Source of the DNA: Actinomycetota bacterium
Lineage (GTDB): Bacteria > Actinomycetota > JAUVYG01
NCBI GenBank assembly: GCA_030603185.1
Contig: JAUVYG010000007.1
Span: 1 to 41,336, forward strand
DNA: 41,336 nucleotides
Direction: 5' to 3'
The position numbers and the translations under genes were made by a program. A model generated the notes under the pieces. That model ran no database searches. It saw nothing but the letters and a program-made list of their open reading frames with translations, and was not told the origin of the DNA. Below, piece after piece: positions 37,959 to 41,336 of this stretch (positions within the stretch are counted from its first letter, which is position 1; the number at the start of each line of letters is the position of its first letter).

Positions 37959-39004
37959 AGAAACTTTGCCCGCATCTTTTCGGAAACACCAACGCAAAGT
38001 GAGAATATGCGCTCAGCATGCTCTAGCTGAAGGCTTCCAACCCCGCATGCCGGGGTGATCAGTGACTGCTTGAACAGCTGGGCTTCAGAGATACCAGACT
38101 CGGATAAAATAGAGTAGATATCCAGTAGTCGTTCGGTCAATGTATCTGCAGTCTCTGTCAGATATAGCTCGTCGTGATTCGGAACAATCCCCCAGGCCAC
38201 AACCCCGCCGCTGTTCATGAACTCAGCGACTCTCTCTTTGTGGATCAGAAAGGTGTCTGCAAATGAGTACGCATCGAATGAAAGGACGTCCGGGTTTGCG
38301 TCGAGCATTAGGGTCCAGTCACAGTTCGAGCATGCGTGGATTCCTCGAATACCATCAAGCCCACTCAAGACATCTGTAAGCAGCTGAATGACGTGCTCTC
38401 TTGGAAAGTTATAGTGGGCAGAACCGTAGGTGTAGAGAAGCGGTTCATCCAAGAATATTATCGAGTCAGATGACGGGTTTATCGCGCGTAGCCTCTGTAG
38501 AAGCCAGCGCCCCTTCATCGTCAGCTGCCTAGTGATCACGTCCCTATACTGATCGTTGTAAATCGCGAATTTCTTTTCTTCGTCGACGACCTGCAGGCAA
38601 AGAGTGACCGGTCCTGTGATCTGTCCCTTGATGAATGAGCTGTCCTTGTACCCCCGCGCACCGCTGTCCGCTCCTCTGCTGATCATTTCATAGAGCGCGG
38701 AAGCCTCGTAGGGTTCGAACCCAAAAGGCTCGAGATCATCCTTAAGTATGTTCTCGTAAAAGGATTCGAGCTGCCTGGGAAAACCCTCCGGGATCATATC
38801 CACGGTAGTTGTACCAGGCCTTAGGCCCGGAAGGCCCCTCACGAATTGATCGACCATCCCTTCACGCTCGTCGCGTTTTGGGAGCTGAGGCCAGTATGGT
38901 ATTTGTTCTGCAGTTCCGAGCACAAAGTCACAAGCTACCACTGGGTCTGTGTGGGGAAGTGAGCCGATGCCCGTCACGCGGCAGTCGCCAGAAAATGATG
39001 TCAT
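37955..39004 (-). CDS. Short (catalytic-domain-only) cobalamin-independent methionine synthase/URO-D superfamily protein
   Basis: 349 aa; VTGIGSLPHTDPVVACDFVLG..IPYWPQLPKRDEREGMVDQF; IRGIHACSNCDWTLML and SLITPACGVGSLQLEHAE as probable Zn ligands of the MetE-type barrel. Confidence 0.75.
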   Translation of the reverse strand: MTSFSGDCRVTGIGSLPHTDPVVACDFVLGTAEQIPYWPQLPKRDEREGMVDQFVRGLPGLRPGTTTVDMIPEGFPRQLESFYENILKDDLEPFGFEPYEASALYEMISRGADSGARGYKDSSFIKGQITGPVTLCLQVVDEEKKFAIYNDQYRDVITRQLTMKGRWLLQRLRAINPSSDSIIFLDEPLLYTYGSAHYNFPREHVIQLLTDVLSGLDGIRGIHACSNCDWTLMLDANPDVLSFDAYSFADTFLIHKERVAEFMNSGGVVAWGIVPNHDELYLTETADTLTERLLDIYSILSESGISEAQLFKQSLITPACGVGSLQLEHAERIFSLCVGVSEKMRAKFL

Positions 39005-39104
39005 ATCACCGACTATAGTCGTGTGCTAACCTTGTCGCAATGACCAGCATCTATGGACATTACATCTATTAAAATCAAAGCACCTCAGGAAAGGGGACCG
39101 GTTC

Positions 39105-39626
39105 TTGAACGTACAGACTCTTCGTGATCACATTCGTGATATTCCAGACTTCCCAACGGACGGGATCATGTTCAAGGACATCACCCCGCTTCTAGCGGAC
39201 GCTCAAGCATTCCACGACTCCATCAACGCTCTGGCCAATCACTACGATGCGACCGGAGTAGATCTTGTTATGGGAGCTGAGGCCAGAGGATTCATCCTCG
39301 CAGGCGCACTCGCCCATCGGCTCAATGCCGGATTTATCCCGGCTCGTAAACCCGGCAAGCTTCCACATAACGTAACTAAAGCCGAGTACGACCTCGAATA
39401 CGGCACCGACACCCTAGAGATCCACACAGATGCTATTGCTGAGAACCAAAGGGTTCTAATTGTTGATGATGTCCTGGCTACAGGCGGCACAGCCTCCGCA
39501 AAAGCTCGGCTTGTAGAGGAACTTGGTGGCACAGTTGTCGGAATGGGCTTCCTGCTCGAACTCGGATTCCTCAACGGTCGGTCGAAAATTGCCGATTATG
39601 ATGTATATTCGCTAATTCAATACTGA
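39105..39626 (+). CDS. apt: Adenine phosphoribosyltransferase
   Basis: LRDHIRDIPDFPTDGIMFKDITPLLADAQAF, MGAEARGFILAGALAHRL, FIPARKPGKLP, RVLIVDDVLATGGTASAKARLVEELGG. TTG start. Confidence 0.96.
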   Translation: MNVQTLRDHIRDIPDFPTDGIMFKDITPLLADAQAFHDSINALANHYDATGVDLVMGAEARGFILAGALAHRLNAGFIPARKPGKLPHNVTKAEYDLEYGTDTLEIHTDAIAENQRVLIVDDVLATGGTASAKARLVEELGGTVVGMGFLLELGFLNGRSKIADYDVYSLIQY

Positions 39627-39667
39627 GCGAATCTTTTGAGTATGTAGCATCTAGGGGAGTGCGCTAA

Positions 39668-40777
39668 TTGCCTGAGCTTGATTCAAGATTAATGGGCTGG
39701 CTGAACAAGTTGGTCGCAGACCATGGTTCTGACTTGCACCTCAAGGTCGGGCAGCCTCCGATTCTTCGCGTTGACGGTGACATCATTCGCCTTGAGGAGC
39801 CTGTGCTTGAAGACGTAAGCATCAAAGAGGTACTTCGGACCATCCTTGATGAACGGGCCTTGGCTAGATTCCATGAGACACACGAAGCCGACCTATCTTT
39901 GGCCGTAGACGGCCTTGCGAGATTTCGCACAAATGTCTTCTACCAACGGGGACACATTGGGATAGTCATGCGACAGATCCCCATATCCGTCCAAACGATA
40001 GATGACCTTGGATTCCCCTCTATCTTCAAGGATATTGCCCTTTCGCGCCATGGACTTGTTCTGGTCACTGGCCCTACAGGAAGCGGAAAATCTACGACCC
40101 TCGCAGCTATGATCGACTGGATAAACAGGAACCGCGATGCGCACATTATCACGGTTGAGGATCCCATTGAGTTCCTTCATAACGATATAAAATGCTCAAT
40201 AACTCAAAGAGAACTTGGAAATGACACTGAATCATTTTCCAATGCCCTCAAGCACTCGTTGCGGCAGGATCCGGATGTCATTCTTGTCGGCGAAATGCGT
40301 GACATAGAAACAATGCATATGGCCCTAGCAGCTGCTGAGACCGGGCACCTTGTGCTATCTACCGTGCACACCACAGGGGCCGTAAAGACCATAGATCGCA
40401 TTGTTGATGCGTTTCCTGCTCAACAGCAAGCCCAGATTCGCATGCTTCTTGCAGCTACTTTGACTGCGATCGTATCTCAAACCCTAGTTCAGCGCGTCGA
40501 CGGGGTAGGTAGAGACGCTGCCCACGAGATATTGATCAACACACCGTCTGTTGCATCCACGATTCGAGAGGGAAAGGCCCACAGCTTGGTATCGATTCTT
40601 CAAGCTTCGATGGATCTCGGAATGACGACGCTTGAGAACTCCCTTAAGAATCTCTACGTCAAGGGCTCCATTTCGTACGAGGAAGCCTGTGCAAAATGCT
40701 CCGACATCAAGGAACTAGAAGATATGTTGCAGCGTGACATGATGGTTCGAGGGGGAAGCAGGCTGACCGATGGGTGA
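39668..40777 (+). CDS. pilT: Type IV pilus twitching-motility ATPase PilT
   Basis: ADHGSDLHLKVGQPPILRVDGDI, GLVLVTGPTGSGKSTTLAAMIDWIN, HIITVEDPIEFLH, LRQDPDVILVGEMRDIETMHMALAAAETGHLVLSTVHT. TTG start with GGGGAG RBS. Confidence 0.95.
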   Translation: MPELDSRLMGWLNKLVADHGSDLHLKVGQPPILRVDGDIIRLEEPVLEDVSIKEVLRTILDERALARFHETHEADLSLAVDGLARFRTNVFYQRGHIGIVMRQIPISVQTIDDLGFPSIFKDIALSRHGLVLVTGPTGSGKSTTLAAMIDWINRNRDAHIITVEDPIEFLHNDIKCSITQRELGNDTESFSNALKHSLRQDPDVILVGEMRDIETMHMALAAAETGHLVLSTVHTTGAVKTIDRIVDAFPAQQQAQIRMLLAATLTAIVSQTLVQRVDGVGRDAAHEILINTPSVASTIREGKAHSLVSILQASMDLGMTTLENSLKNLYVKGSISYEEACAKCSDIKELEDMLQRDMMVRGGSRLTDG

Positions 40778-41336
40778 GCTAACGATCAAGCACCTACTCT
40801 CTGAGGCGTTCGACGGCCTAGCGTCTGACCTTCACGTCAAAGCAGGTAGACCACCCATGTTTCGACACGCTGGAAGATTGGTGGAAGTTCCAGGCTACGA
40901 GGCATTGACCCCTGAAGACACCGACCTCATGATCAGAACTTTTCTAACCGATGCCCAGGAAAGAAAGTTCGATGACACGCTAGACATTGATTTCGCCGGT
41001 GAGGTCCCGGGCGTGACTCGTTATCGCGCAAGCGTCCTTAAGCAACGGAGTAGTCTTGAGGCGGTCTTCCGCTTGATTCCCGAGTCCGTCACAACCCTTG
41101 AGGGTTTGCGGGCACCCGCACTCCTATCTGAGCTCGCTCACAGGCCGCGCGGATTAATTCTGGTCACCGGTCCCACAGGATCTGGAAAGTCGACCACCCA
41201 AGCTGCCATCGTCGACTACATCAACCGGCGAAAGCCAGTGCACATCATGACGGTCGAGGATCCAATCGAATTCATCCATGAGGACCGTGTCTCACTGATC
41301 AACCAAAGAGAGATCGGTTCAGACACTGAGAGTTTC
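40770..41336 (+). CDS. Second PilT/PilU-type ATPase (truncated by window end)
   Basis: My translation from ATG 40770: MGELTIKHLLSEAFDGLASDLHVKAGRPPMFRHAGRLVEVPG...RGLILVTGPTGSGKSTTQAAIVDYINRRKPVHIMTVEDPIEFIHEDRVSLINQREIGSDTESF. 8-nt overlap with pilT. Confidence 0.92.
   Translation, partial: MGELTIKHLLSEAFDGLASDLHVKAGRPPMFRHAGRLVEVPGYEALTPEDTDLMIRTFLTDAQERKFDDTLDIDFAGEVPGVTRYRASVLKQRSSLEAVFRLIPESVTTLEGLRAPALLSELAHRPRGLILVTGPTGSGKSTTQAAIVDYINRRKPVHIMTVEDPIEFIHEDRVSLINQREIGSDTESF

Noticed and set aside
1-41336. CRISPR arrays, tRNA/rRNA genes, transposons, toxin-antitoxin or defence operons
   Set aside because: I looked in the intergenic gaps and at ORF identities; no repeat-spacer pattern, cloverleaf sequence, transposase or defence-family motif was recognised. 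A tRNAscan/Infernal/DefenseFinder run would be decisive.

Overview
The window reads as a compact, mostly co-directional bacterial chromosomal segment. It looks like a Chloroflexota/Dehalococcoidia-like genome, but that is inferred from gene content only. About 43 coding regions are supportable. The core is a long housekeeping block: recG-rsmD-coaD-coiled coil-yceD-rpmF-[ADP-forming acyl-CoA synthetase + DRTGG ATPase]-plsX-fabH-fabD-fabG-acpP-fabF-rnc-[coiled-coil TM protein]-smc-ftsY-[PD-(D/E)XK-like]-hpt. It is flanked by nrdR-nrdJ (class II RNR), an archaeal-type leuC/leuD pair, msrB, a UPF0182 protein, a GGDEF/HD-GYP protein, rpmB, a short MetE-like protein, apt and two tandem PilT-type ATPases. 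I see no tRNA or rRNA gene, CRISPR array, transposase, integrase or recognisable defence system. The most useful second-look items are: (i) coaD appears to start at ATT, which an ATG-based ORF track misses; (ii) an acetyl-CoA-node gene pair sits between rpmF and plsX; (iii) a three-HTH, Cys-rich DNA-binding protein is divergent from a small orphan protein and an N-terminal-rubredoxin rubrerythrin; (iv) a PD-(D/E)XK-like protein is overlapped with ftsY and hpt; (v) a membrane protein carries an internally duplicated extracytoplasmic domain and is coupled to a lipoprotein; (vi) there is a putative NrdR box upstream of nrdR. None of these proves a new system; all need database or experimental follow-up.
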